Shown piece after piece: positions 54,519 through 62,097 of a DNA stretch of 64,000 nt. Every line of letters begins with the position of its first letter. Position 1 is the first letter of the stretch. Source of the DNA: Massilia sp. YIM B02769 (GTDB lineage: Bacteria > Pseudomonadota > Gammaproteobacteria > Burkholderiales > Burkholderiaceae_D); contig NZ_JASNRC010000004.1 of the NCBI RefSeq assembly GCF_030411995.1, positions 62,001 through 126,000 of the forward strand. The letters run 5' to 3'. The notes under the pieces were generated by a model, which was given only the letters and a program-made list of their open reading frames with translations, did no database searches and had not been told where the DNA came from. A program made the translations under genes and the position numbers.

Positions 54519-56749
54519 ACCGGCCCCGCCCATCCTTGCGCCTGAACAGCCTGCGCAGCCGGCTGATGCTGCTGGTCGCGCTGGCGATCCTGCCGCTGGC
54601 GATCATGACGGTCATCGGCGGCATGCGCGAGCGCGAGCAGGCGGTCCAGGCTTCCGAGGAAAACCTGCGCCGCCTGACCAATCTCGCCGCCGCCAACGAA
54701 GCCCAGTCGATCGAGCGCGCGCGCCAGATCCTGGTCGACCTGGCCAGCGTGCCCGACCTGCTCGGCCCCACGCCCGGCTGCAATGCCCTGCTGGCCGACG
54801 TCCTCGACCGCAACGAGGGTTATGTGAACTTCGGCCTGATCCAGCTGAACGGCGAAGTCAGCTGCAGCGCGGTGCCGATGCTGCACCCGGTGAACCTGGG
54901 CGACCGCAGCCACTTCAAGCGCGCCGTGTCCGAGCGCCGCTTCATCGCCGGCGACTACGTGTTCGGCCGCGTGATCAGGCGCCACACCATCAACCTCACC
55001 TACCCGGTGATCGACCACAGCGGCAACGTGGCGGCGGTGGTGTTCGCGGCCATGGACCTGGCCGGCCTCGACACCTTCGTCAACGACATCAACCTGCCGC
55101 CCGGCTCGGTGCTGGTGACGGCCGATGCCAACGGCACCATCATCTCGCGCCGCCCCGACCCCGAGCGCTGGTTCGGCACCCGCGTGCCGGCGCGCCTGCG
55201 CGAAGCCATGCACAGCGCGGGCCGGCGCGCCCTGGTGATCCAGGACGACGACGGCGTCGAGCGCCTGCACACCTTTGCCCGCGTCGGCGCCGCCACCCTG
55301 TCCGACTACACGGTCACGATCGGCATCCCGACCGACATCGTCACCGCCGGCGCGCGCCGCGCCCAGCTGATGTCCCTGGTCGGCCTGGCCGCCACCACCA
55401 TGCTGGCCCTGCTGGCGGCCTGGCTGGCCGGCGACGTGCTGATCGTGCAGCGCGTGCGCAAGCTGAAGGACACCGCCACCCGCATCGCCGCCGGCGACCT
55501 CGATGCGCGCTCGGGCATCGCCTACGAGCGCGAGGAGATCGGCCAGCTGGCCGAGGCCCTGGACGGCATGGCCGCGACCCTGCAGAAAAAGGAATCCGCG
55601 CGCGGCTTGGCCGAGCGCGAGCTGCGCGCGGCGGACCAGCGCAAGGACGAGTTCCTGGCGATGCTGGCGCACGAGCTGCGCAACCCGCTGGCGCCGATCA
55701 GCACCGGCGCGCACCTGCTCAAGCTGCTGCACTCGGATAACGCCCAGATCACGCAAACCTGCGCCATCATCGCGCGCCAGGTCGAGCACATGACCGGGCT
55801 GGTGGACGACCTGCTGGACGTGTCGCGCGTGACGCGCGGCCTGGTCTCGCTGTCGACCGGGGTGCTGGACCTGCGCAAGGTGATCGACGACGCCGCCGAG
55901 CAGATCCGCCCGCTGATCGCCACCCGGCGCCACACCGTGGTGCTCGACCTGCCGCTCGACGCCGCCACCGTGAAGGGCGACCACAAGCGCCTGGTGCAGG
56001 TGGTGGCCAACCTGCTGAACAACGCCAACAAGTACACGCCCGAGGGCGGCCGCATCGAACTGCGCCTGAGCCAGGAAGACGGCGACTACGTGCTGCGCGT
56101 CAGCGACGACGGCATCGGCATGGAGCCGCAGCTGGTGGCGCGCGTGTTCGACCTGTTCAGCCAGGCCGAGCGCACCCCGGACCGCTCGCAGGGCGGCCTG
56201 GGCCTGGGCCTGGCGCTGGCCAAGAGCCTGGTCGAGCTGCACGGCGGCAGCGTCCAGGCCGAAAGCGCCGGCCTGGGCAAGGGCAGCACCTTCACGGTGC
56301 GCCTGCCGCGCCATACCCAGGACTTGCCGGTATCGATCGCCCAGAGCCGGGGCCAGGCCACCGCCGCCACGCCCCTGAAGGTGCTGCTGGTCGACGACAA
56401 CCTGGATGCCGCCCACACCCTGCAGCTGTTCCTGGGCGCGGCCGGCCACACGGTGGAGGTGGCGTATTGCGGCGCCGACGCGGTGGATGTGGCGCGCGTG
56501 TTCGAGCCCGACGTCTGCCTGCTCGACATCGGCCTGCCCGACTTCGACGGCAACGAACTGGCGCGCCGCCTGCGCCGCATGCCGCAAGCCACCGGCGCCA
56601 GCCTGATCGCCATGACCGGCTATGGCCGCCAGCAGGACCGCGAGGCGGCGATGGCGGCCGGCTTCGACTTCTACATGGTCAAGCCGGTGAACACGGTGGA
56701 ATTGTCGGACCGGCTGGCGGACATCGCGGCGCAGCAGCATCCGCGCTGA
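54515..56749 (+). CDS. Cache-domain hybrid sensor histidine kinase with receiver
   Basis: A 744-residue inner-membrane kinase. Membrane helix 1 lies at about 14-36, a periplasmic Cache/PDC-type sensor at about 40-275 ([22 protein letters not shown] motifs, DRSHFKRAV), helix 2 at about 285-308, HAMP at about 310-360 ([12 protein letters not shown]), HisKA with His386 ([12 protein letters not shown]), HATPase with [10 protein letters not shown], and a receiver at about 625-740 with Asp671 ([11 protein letters not shown]) and Lys in MVKPV. Cache domains typically bind small organic ligands. It is coupled by ATGA to the upstream Lys-less aminotransferase homologue, which suggests a shared signalling function. 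Output regulator unknown. Confidence 0.9.
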   Translation: MNRPRPSLRLNSLRSRLMLLVALAILPLAIMTVIGGMREREQAVQASEENLRRLTNLAAANEAQSIERARQILVDLASVPDLLGPTPGCNALLADVLDRNEGYVNFGLIQLNGEVSCSAVPMLHPVNLGDRSHFKRAVSERRFIAGDYVFGRVIRRHTINLTYPVIDHSGNVAAVVFAAMDLAGLDTFVNDINLPPGSVLVTADANGTIISRRPDPERWFGTRVPARLREAMHSAGRRALVIQDDDGVERLHTFARVGAATLSDYTVTIGIPTDIVTAGARRAQLMSLVGLAATTMLALLAAWLAGDVLIVQRVRKLKDTATRIAAGDLDARSGIAYEREEIGQLAEALDGMAATLQKKESARGLAERELRAADQRKDEFLAMLAHELRNPLAPISTGAHLLKLLHSDNAQITQTCAIIARQVEHMTGLVDDLLDVSRVTRGLVSLSTGVLDLRKVIDDAAEQIRPLIATRRHTVVLDLPLDAATVKGDHKRLVQVVANLLNNANKYTPEGGRIELRLSQEDGDYVLRVSDDGIGMEPQLVARVFDLFSQAERTPDRSQGGLGLGLALAKSLVELHGGSVQAESAGLGKGSTFTVRLPRHTQDLPVSIAQSRGQATAATPLKVLLVDDNLDAAHTLQLFLGAAGHTVEVAYCGADAVDVARVFEPDVCLLDIGLPDFDGNELARRLRRMPQATGASLIAMTGYGRQQDREAAMAAGFDFYMVKPVNTVELSDRLADIAAQQHPR

Positions 56750-56849
56750 CGAGGCATCCGTTCCCCCTGCGGACTGCGCACGGTTTGTTGGCAAGAACAT
56801 GGCAGACCGACAATGCCGTATCATCGGGTCTTCTTGAATAGGAGACCCG

Positions 56850-58481
56850 ATGGAATCGGTAAGTGTGGTGCTGGCAATGCTGCTGGCGGTAATCGGCAGC
56901 GGCTACCTGGTGCGCATGCTGCCGTTCGGCCTGCCGCTGCCCCTGGTGCAGATCGGCCTGGGTGCGGTGATTTCCGGTGTATTCGGGCACGGCGTGACGC
57001 TCGACCCGGAGATGTTCTTCCTGCTGTTCCTGCCGCCGCTGCTGTTCCTGGACGGCTGGCGCATCCCGAAGGTCGGCCTGTTCCGCGACAAGGGCACGAT
57101 CCTCGAACTGGCCCTCGGCCTGGTGATCTTCACGGTGCTCGGCGCCGGCTTCCTGATCCACTGGCTGGTGCCGTCGATGCCGCTGCCGGTGGCGTTCGCC
57201 CTGGCCGCCATCGTGGCGCCGACCGACCCGGTGGCGGTGTCGGCGATCACCTCGCGCATCCACGTGCCGCACCGCCTGATGCACATCCTCGAGGGCGAGT
57301 CCCTGCTGAACGACGCCAGCGGCCTGGTGTGCTTCCGCTTCGCCGTGGCCGCCGCCATGACCGGCGCCTTTTCGCTGGCCAGCGCCTCGCTGACCTTCCT
57401 CTGGGTGGCGCTGGCCGGGATTGCCTGCGGCGTGGCGATCACGGTCGCGGTCTCCTTCGTGCAGCGCGTGATTGGCCAGCGCTTCGGCGAGGAACCCGGT
57501 TCGCCGATCCTGGTCAACCTGCTGCTGCCTTTCGGCGCCTACCTCGTGGCCGAACACATCCACGCCTCCGGCATCCTGGCGGCGGTGGCCGCCGGCGTGA
57601 CGATGAGCTATGTGGAGCTGTCGGGCCGCGCGCTCGCCACCACCCGCGTGCGCCGCGCCGTGGTCTGGGACACGGTGCAGTTTTCCCTGAACGGCGGCAT
57701 GTTCGTGCTGCTGGGCGAGCAGCTGCCCGAGATCATCGAACGCGCCCTGCGCCAGGCCGGCCCGGACGCCGCGCTGACGCCGTGGAAGCTGTTCGGCATC
57801 GCCCTGCTCATCAGCCTGGCGCTGATCGTGCTGCGCCTGGTGTGGGTCTGGGTATCGCTGCGCCTGACGCTGCTGAACGCGCGCCTGCAGGGCCAGAAGA
57901 CCTACAAGCCGAATTTCCGCCTGGTGCTGGCCACCTCGCTGGCCGGCGTGCGCGGCGCCATCACCATGGCCGGCGTGCTGACCCTGCCGCTGGCGCTGCC
58001 GGGTGGCGCCGCCTTCCCGGGGCGCGACCTGGCGATCTTCTTTGCCAGCGCGGTGATCATCGTCTCGCTGGTCGTGGCCAGCATCGGCCTGCCGCGCGTG
58101 CTGCGCGGGCTCGAGGTGCCGGAAGAATCGACCGAGGAAGCGCAGGAAGACCTGGCGCGCCACAACGCGGCGGTGGCGGCGATCGCCGCGATCGAACGCG
58201 TCGGCCACACCCACCTGGGCGACAGCGAACACGCCGACGTGCACGCCAGCGCGGTCGACCACGTGCGCGGCATCTACGAGCACCGTCTGGGGAGCGGCCT
58301 GGCGGCAAACGAGCCGGCGCGCATCCGGGTGGCGGAGCAGGCCGAACGCGAGTACCGGCTGGCGGCGCTGCAGGCCGAGCGCGAGGCGATCCTGGCGCTC
58401 ACGCACCAGCGCAAGGTATCGGACGATATCGCGCGGAAGGTGCTGCGGGAGATCGATCTGGTGGAAGCGCGCTACCGCTGA
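56850..58481 (+). CDS. CPA1 family cation/proton antiporter
   Basis: A 543-residue inner-membrane exchanger. About twelve helices cover residues 5-430. The CPA1 motifs are FLPPLLFLDGW, AIVAPTDPVAVSAI with the ion-binding Asp, LEGESLLNDASGLV, and the arginine in SLAGVRGAITMAGVLTLPLA. The C-terminal ~110 residues are a cytoplasmic charged helical tail (QAEREYRLAALQAEREAILA), probably regulatory. aggagac precedes the ATG. It is likely to exchange Na+ or K+ for H+ in pH and salt homeostasis; the cation cannot be fixed from sequence. Confidence 0.9.
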   Translation: MESVSVVLAMLLAVIGSGYLVRMLPFGLPLPLVQIGLGAVISGVFGHGVTLDPEMFFLLFLPPLLFLDGWRIPKVGLFRDKGTILELALGLVIFTVLGAGFLIHWLVPSMPLPVAFALAAIVAPTDPVAVSAITSRIHVPHRLMHILEGESLLNDASGLVCFRFAVAAAMTGAFSLASASLTFLWVALAGIACGVAITVAVSFVQRVIGQRFGEEPGSPILVNLLLPFGAYLVAEHIHASGILAAVAAGVTMSYVELSGRALATTRVRRAVVWDTVQFSLNGGMFVLLGEQLPEIIERALRQAGPDAALTPWKLFGIALLISLALIVLRLVWVWVSLRLTLLNARLQGQKTYKPNFRLVLATSLAGVRGAITMAGVLTLPLALPGGAAFPGRDLAIFFASAVIIVSLVVASIGLPRVLRGLEVPEESTEEAQEDLARHNAAVAAIAAIERVGHTHLGDSEHADVHASAVDHVRGIYEHRLGSGLAANEPARIRVAEQAEREYRLAALQAEREAILALTHQRKVSDDIARKVLREIDLVEARYR

Positions 58482-58496
58482 ATATCAGCAAATAAA

Positions 58497-58608
58497 CAAC
58501 GGGGGTCAGGTCTGCCATCCGGACACGGACTCATGCGTGGCAGGATCGGCGAATCGTCGTCGGCGGCGTGGCGGCTATAGGGGACCGATCCTGTCCGGCA
58601 CGGTCCCC
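58497..58608. repeat. Palindromic repeat family 2 (single copy) and adjoining hairpin
   Basis: gggggtcaggtctgccatcc (58500-58520 region) matches the family-2 motif of 2551 and 2652. A separate hairpin (ggggaccg 58580-58587 / cggtcccc 58601-58608) follows. It lies between the antiporter gene and the small secreted-peptide gene. Confidence 0.55.
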
Positions 58609-58651
58609 CGCTGGCAGGGCAGCCGGGACTGCCCTCGCAACATCTATCGCA

Positions 58652-58849
58652 TCATGGACAAAACGCGAGCACCGTGAAGCAGTTGAGCTCTTCGAAACGG
58701 CGGCACGACAGGCTGTTACCAGTCGTCTGGCAGTCTTCCTTCCAGGCTGCGCACAGGCCGCAATCCGGCTTGATTGCCCACGAACTCATGGAAAAACCCA
58801 GCCCCAGTCCGAACCCCAGTACGCACAAGGCTTTTTTCAAACTAATCAT
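58652..58849 (-). CDS. Small secreted six-cysteine peptide
   Basis: A 65-residue precursor. The signal peptide covers about 1-25 (MISLKKALCVLGFGLGLGFS followed by MSSWA), leaving a ~40-residue mature peptide with six cysteines (CGLC, EDC, LSC, NC and FCP at the end), an arrangement able to form three disulphides. ggggaag precedes the ATG at 58847-58849. The frame reads upstream to 59149 but without a ribosome site. An AT-rich stretch upstream likely holds the promoter. No function is known to me; a stable extracellular or periplasmic mini-protein is inferred. Confidence 0.7.
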   Translation of the reverse strand: MISLKKALCVLGFGLGLGFSMSSWAIKPDCGLCAAWKEDCQTTGNSLSCRRFEELNCFTVLAFCP

Positions 58850-59263
58850 GACGCTTCCCCTTCGTTTTATTGGTTGAAGAACGACGAAAGACGAGATACG
58901 CGGCGAGCCTGCCAATGACGCTTCATCCGAAGCAGGCATCGAAGAGCCACTGGCTGAACTCAGCGCTGAGTGTACATATGAATTTTCTGCAGAAGGAAGA
59001 TTTATTAACAGATAATGCGTGGCCAATAAAAAAAGCCGAAAAAAATCCTCTGCCTTATGCGTATCAGGTAGAACGCCGTCTCCAAGCGCGCAGCAGGGAG
59101 TGAGCCTGCGCGAGCCGTTGCGCAAGCAGCTCGTGCCAGGTATCGCCAAGCGCAGCCGCCGCTTCAGGAAAGCATGGACGCGGCTACGTTAGGCCCCGTA
59201 CAGTACGCCCACCCCAAACGCGTAACATCGCCCGGTATGCACCACTCCTGACCGGTACAAACG
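58850..59263. other. Intergenic region upstream of secreted peptide and topoisomerase IB
   Basis: The region is AT-rich at about 58975-59060 (run of a after gccaat), which would serve as promoter for the minus-strand peptide gene, then GC-rich up to topoisomerase IB. A 77-residue plus-strand frame (58870-59103) lacks a ribosome site and protein-like composition. Nothing else was recognised. Confidence 0.5.
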
Positions 59264-60394
59264 ATGAGCGCCGAACAAGCCGCAGACAATTCCCTCCCCC
59301 TCGCCGACCCGCCGGCTGCCGCCAAGGCCGCCGGCTTGCGCTACGTGAACGACAGCAAGCCCGGCATCCGCCGCGAAAAGGACGGCGAGGCTTTCCGCTA
59401 CCTCGACGCCAAGGGCGAGCCGGTCGAGGACGACACCACCCTGAAACGCATCAAGTCGCTGGTCATCCCGCCGGCCTGGACGGAAGTGTGGATCTGCTCC
59501 CAGCCCAACGGCCACCTGCAAGCCACCGGCCGCGATGCGCGCGGGCGCAAGCAGTACCGCTATCACCCGAAGTGGCGCAACGTGCGCGACGAGGTGAAGT
59601 ACGAGCGCATGATCAACTTCGGCAAGGCCCTGCCGACCATTCGCGAGGAAGTCGACAAGGCGCTGAAGCTGCCCGGCCTGCCGCGCGAAAAGATGCTGGC
59701 GACCATTGTCTACCTGCTGGAAGCGACCATGATGCGGGTCGGGAACGAGGAATACGCGCGCACCAACAAATCCTTCGGCCTGACCACGCTGCGCAACCGC
59801 CACGTGAAGGTCGACGGCAGCGACGTCGAATTCAAGTTCCGGGGCAAGAGCGGCGTGTACCACAAGATCCACGTGCACGACCGGCGCCTGGCGCGCATCA
59901 TCCGCAGCACGCGCGACCTGCCCGGCCAGGAGCTGTTCCAGTACATCGACGAGGAAGGCGAGACACACAGTATCGATTCCTCGGACGTCAACGAGTACCT
60001 GCGCACCATCACCGGCGAAGACTACACGGCCAAGGACTTCCGTACCTGGTCGGGCACGGTGCTGGCGGCGCTGGCGCTGCAGGAATTCGAGAAGTTCGAC
60101 TCCGAGACCCAGGCCAAGAAGAACATCGTGCGCGCCATCGAATCGGTGGCCGAGAAGCTCGGCAACACGCCCTCGATCTGCCGCAAGTGCTATGTGCACC
60201 CGGCCGTGCTCGAGTCCTACCTCGAAGGCTCGGTCGTAGAAGCCATGCGCGAACGCACCGAGCAGCACCTGAGCGAAGACCTGCACGCGCTGCAGCCCGA
60301 GGAAGCGGCGGTGCTGGCGATGCTGCAGCAGCGCCTGAAGCACGAACAGGAAAAACCGACGCCGCCGGCGCGCAGCCAGCGCAAGGCGGCTTGA
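59264..60394 (+). CDS. DNA topoisomerase IB
   Basis: A 376-residue type IB topoisomerase that relaxes supercoils through a 3'-phosphotyrosine intermediate. The bacterial/poxvirus-type layout is clear: an N-terminal domain (about 25-100, RYVNDSKPGIRREKDGEAFRY), then the catalytic core with RVGNEEYARTNKSFGLTTLR (catalytic Arg), the catalytic Lys in the KFRGKSG region, a further Arg/His set, and the nucleophile Tyr310 in CRKCYVHP. The C-terminal tail is basic. It has no operon partners; the MRJP-family gene follows 24 bases later and may be co-transcribed. Confidence 0.92.
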   Translation: MSAEQAADNSLPLADPPAAAKAAGLRYVNDSKPGIRREKDGEAFRYLDAKGEPVEDDTTLKRIKSLVIPPAWTEVWICSQPNGHLQATGRDARGRKQYRYHPKWRNVRDEVKYERMINFGKALPTIREEVDKALKLPGLPREKMLATIVYLLEATMMRVGNEEYARTNKSFGLTTLRNRHVKVDGSDVEFKFRGKSGVYHKIHVHDRRLARIIRSTRDLPGQELFQYIDEEGETHSIDSSDVNEYLRTITGEDYTAKDFRTWSGTVLAALALQEFEKFDSETQAKKNIVRAIESVAEKLGNTPSICRKCYVHPAVLESYLEGSVVEAMRERTEQHLSEDLHALQPEEAAVLAMLQQRLKHEQEKPTPPARSQRKAA

Positions 60395-60418
60395 GCCAAT
60401 CTATCGAAAGGAATCCGC

Positions 60419-61501
60419 ATGAACGCAAACGAGCAGGCAGACTTCAAGCACGGCAGCTTCACCATCGAACAGGTGGCCGCCTTCGAACACCAGGTCACCG
60501 GCGTCTCGGTGTCCGAGGACAAGCGCATTTTCGTGAACTTCCCGCGCTGGACCGAGGATACAGAGGTCTCGGTGGCCGAAGTCCTGGCCGATGGCGGCGT
60601 CAAGCCCTACCCCGATGAGGAATGGAACGCCTGGCGCAATGCGAAGAAGGACGAGATCTCGCCCGAAGACCACTGGGTCTGCGTGCAGAGCATCGTCGCC
60701 GATGGCCGCGGCAGCCTGTGGGTGCTCGATCCGGCCGCACCGGCGCAAAGCCACATGGTGTCGGGCGGCGCCAAGCTGGTGCAGATCGACCTGGCCAGCA
60801 ACAAGGCGACACGTACCATCGCCTTCGACGAAGACATCGCCCCGCAAGGCTCCTACCTGAACGATGTGCGCTTCGCGCCCGATGGCAAGTACGCCTACAT
60901 CACCGACTCCGGCGTGGTCGGCGCGATCATCGTGGTCGAGCTGGAAAGCGGCAAGCCGGTGCGCCTGCTCGATGGCGACGATTCCACGCAAATGAAGAAG
61001 GGCTTGAACGTGAAGGCGGACGGCAAAGTACTGCGCCGCCCGGACGGACGCGGCGTCGAGTTCTCGGCCGACGGCATCGAGCTCTCCGGCGACGGCGCAT
61101 ACCTGTACTGGCAGGCGATCAAGGGCGACACCCTGTACCGCATCCCGACCGAGGTACTGCACACGACCGGCTTGGCCGGCGGCGACGTATCCGGCAGCGT
61201 CGAGGAGTACGGCCGGAACGAGGTGGCCGACGGCCTGCTGATCCCGAAAGGCACGAACGTGATGCTGCTGACCTCCGTGGAAGTCGATTCCATCCGCGCG
61301 CGCAACCTCGACGAAGGCCCGCAGGCGCCGATTCGCACGCTGGTGCAGGACGCGCGCCTGCGCTGGCCGGACACCTTCAGCCAGGGCCCGGACGGCACGG
61401 TGTACGTGACCACCTCGCACATCCAGGATTCCGCCTTCTTCAAGCCGGACGCACCGCCGGCCCTGCCGACCCAGCTATGGAAGCTGAGTCCGAAGAAGTA
61501 A
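60419..61501 (+). CDS. Major royal jelly protein/Yellow family protein
   Basis: A 360-residue beta-propeller protein related to insect Yellow and bacterial L-dopachrome tautomerase-related proteins. Conserved motifs: GVSVSEDKRIFVNFPRW, YLNDVRFAPDGKYAYITDSG, and the closing LRWPDTFSQGPDGTVYVTTS. No signal peptide is seen, so a cytoplasmic location is likely, unlike many relatives. aaagga precedes the ATG at 60419. The reaction is not established for bacterial members. It ends 16 bases from the convergent DUF4019 gene. Confidence 0.85.
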   Translation: MNANEQADFKHGSFTIEQVAAFEHQVTGVSVSEDKRIFVNFPRWTEDTEVSVAEVLADGGVKPYPDEEWNAWRNAKKDEISPEDHWVCVQSIVADGRGSLWVLDPAAPAQSHMVSGGAKLVQIDLASNKATRTIAFDEDIAPQGSYLNDVRFAPDGKYAYITDSGVVGAIIVVELESGKPVRLLDGDDSTQMKKGLNVKADGKVLRRPDGRGVEFSADGIELSGDGAYLYWQAIKGDTLYRIPTEVLHTTGLAGGDVSGSVEEYGRNEVADGLLIPKGTNVMLLTSVEVDSIRARNLDEGPQAPIRTLVQDARLRWPDTFSQGPDGTVYVTTSHIQDSAFFKPDAPPALPTQLWKLSPKK

Positions 61502-61527
61502 TCAGCGGATCACGAATCAGCGGATCA
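61501..61527. repeat. 12-bp direct repeat between convergent gene ends
   Basis: atcagcggatca at 61501-61512 and again at 61516-61527, separated by three bases. It spans the junction of the MRJP-family and DUF4019 genes, the second copy overlapping the latter's stop codon. Confidence 0.8.
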
Positions 61528-61936
61528 GATAGGTCGTCACCTTCCAGCTGCCGTCCGGCAGGCGCATCGGGACCACGGTCTCGATGACGCCGGCGCGGTT
61601 GGCGAAGTCGGTGGCGTACTGGATCACCACGTATTCGCCGTCCGGCACGCCGGGCAGGGTCTTGGTGAAGTTGGCCGAGGTCTGCTTGCGCGACTTCACG
61701 GCGCCCAGGGGCGCACGGGCGTCGGTACCGACCTTGTTCCACATGTCGCGCGTGATCGCGGACTGCATCACGGGCGCGCCCGCGTCCCAGGCTTCGGCGG
61801 CCTTGCCGGCGTCCATCACGGCGAGCCAGCGGGTAGCTGCTTCCGTGGCGGGGGCGATCTGCGGGGCTTCCTGCGCGTACACGCTTGGGGCGGCAGCGGC
61901 AGCGACGGATAACACGAATGCGGCGATGGCTTTCAA
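61517..61936 (-). CDS. DUF4019 family exported protein
   Basis: A 139-residue protein with a signal peptide (residues about 1-21, ending SVYAQ). The rest matches the DUF4019 pattern: WLAVMDAGKAAEAWDAGAPV in the middle and VPMRLPDGSWKVTTYLIR at the C-terminus, a cystatin/NTF2-like fold in appearance. The start is a TTG (61934-61936) with a strong aaggagaa site, which fixes it. Periplasmic. No function is assigned to the family. Confidence 0.82.
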   Translation of the reverse strand: MKAIAAFVLSVAAAAAPSVYAQEAPQIAPATEAATRWLAVMDAGKAAEAWDAGAPVMQSAITRDMWNKVGTDARAPLGAVKSRKQTSANFTKTLPGVPDGEYVVIQYATDFANRAGVIETVVPMRLPDGSWKVTTYLIR

Positions 61937-62097
61937 GACGTTCTCCTTTGTAGATAAGCTTCAAGGGGCTTGCAGCGTAACTTGCACGATATGCAAGCAT
62001 GAGGATAACAGAAGCCGCGCGCCCCGCCGCTCGTCGGTAATCACGCTGTCATATTTGCTACCTAGACTGGCATCTTCGATCCACTCCGTGGCCCCGC

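Noticed and set aside
58870..59103. 77-codon plus-strand frame opposite the secreted-peptide promoter
   Set aside because: No ribosome site, irregular composition, and it runs through an AT-rich promoter-like stretch.
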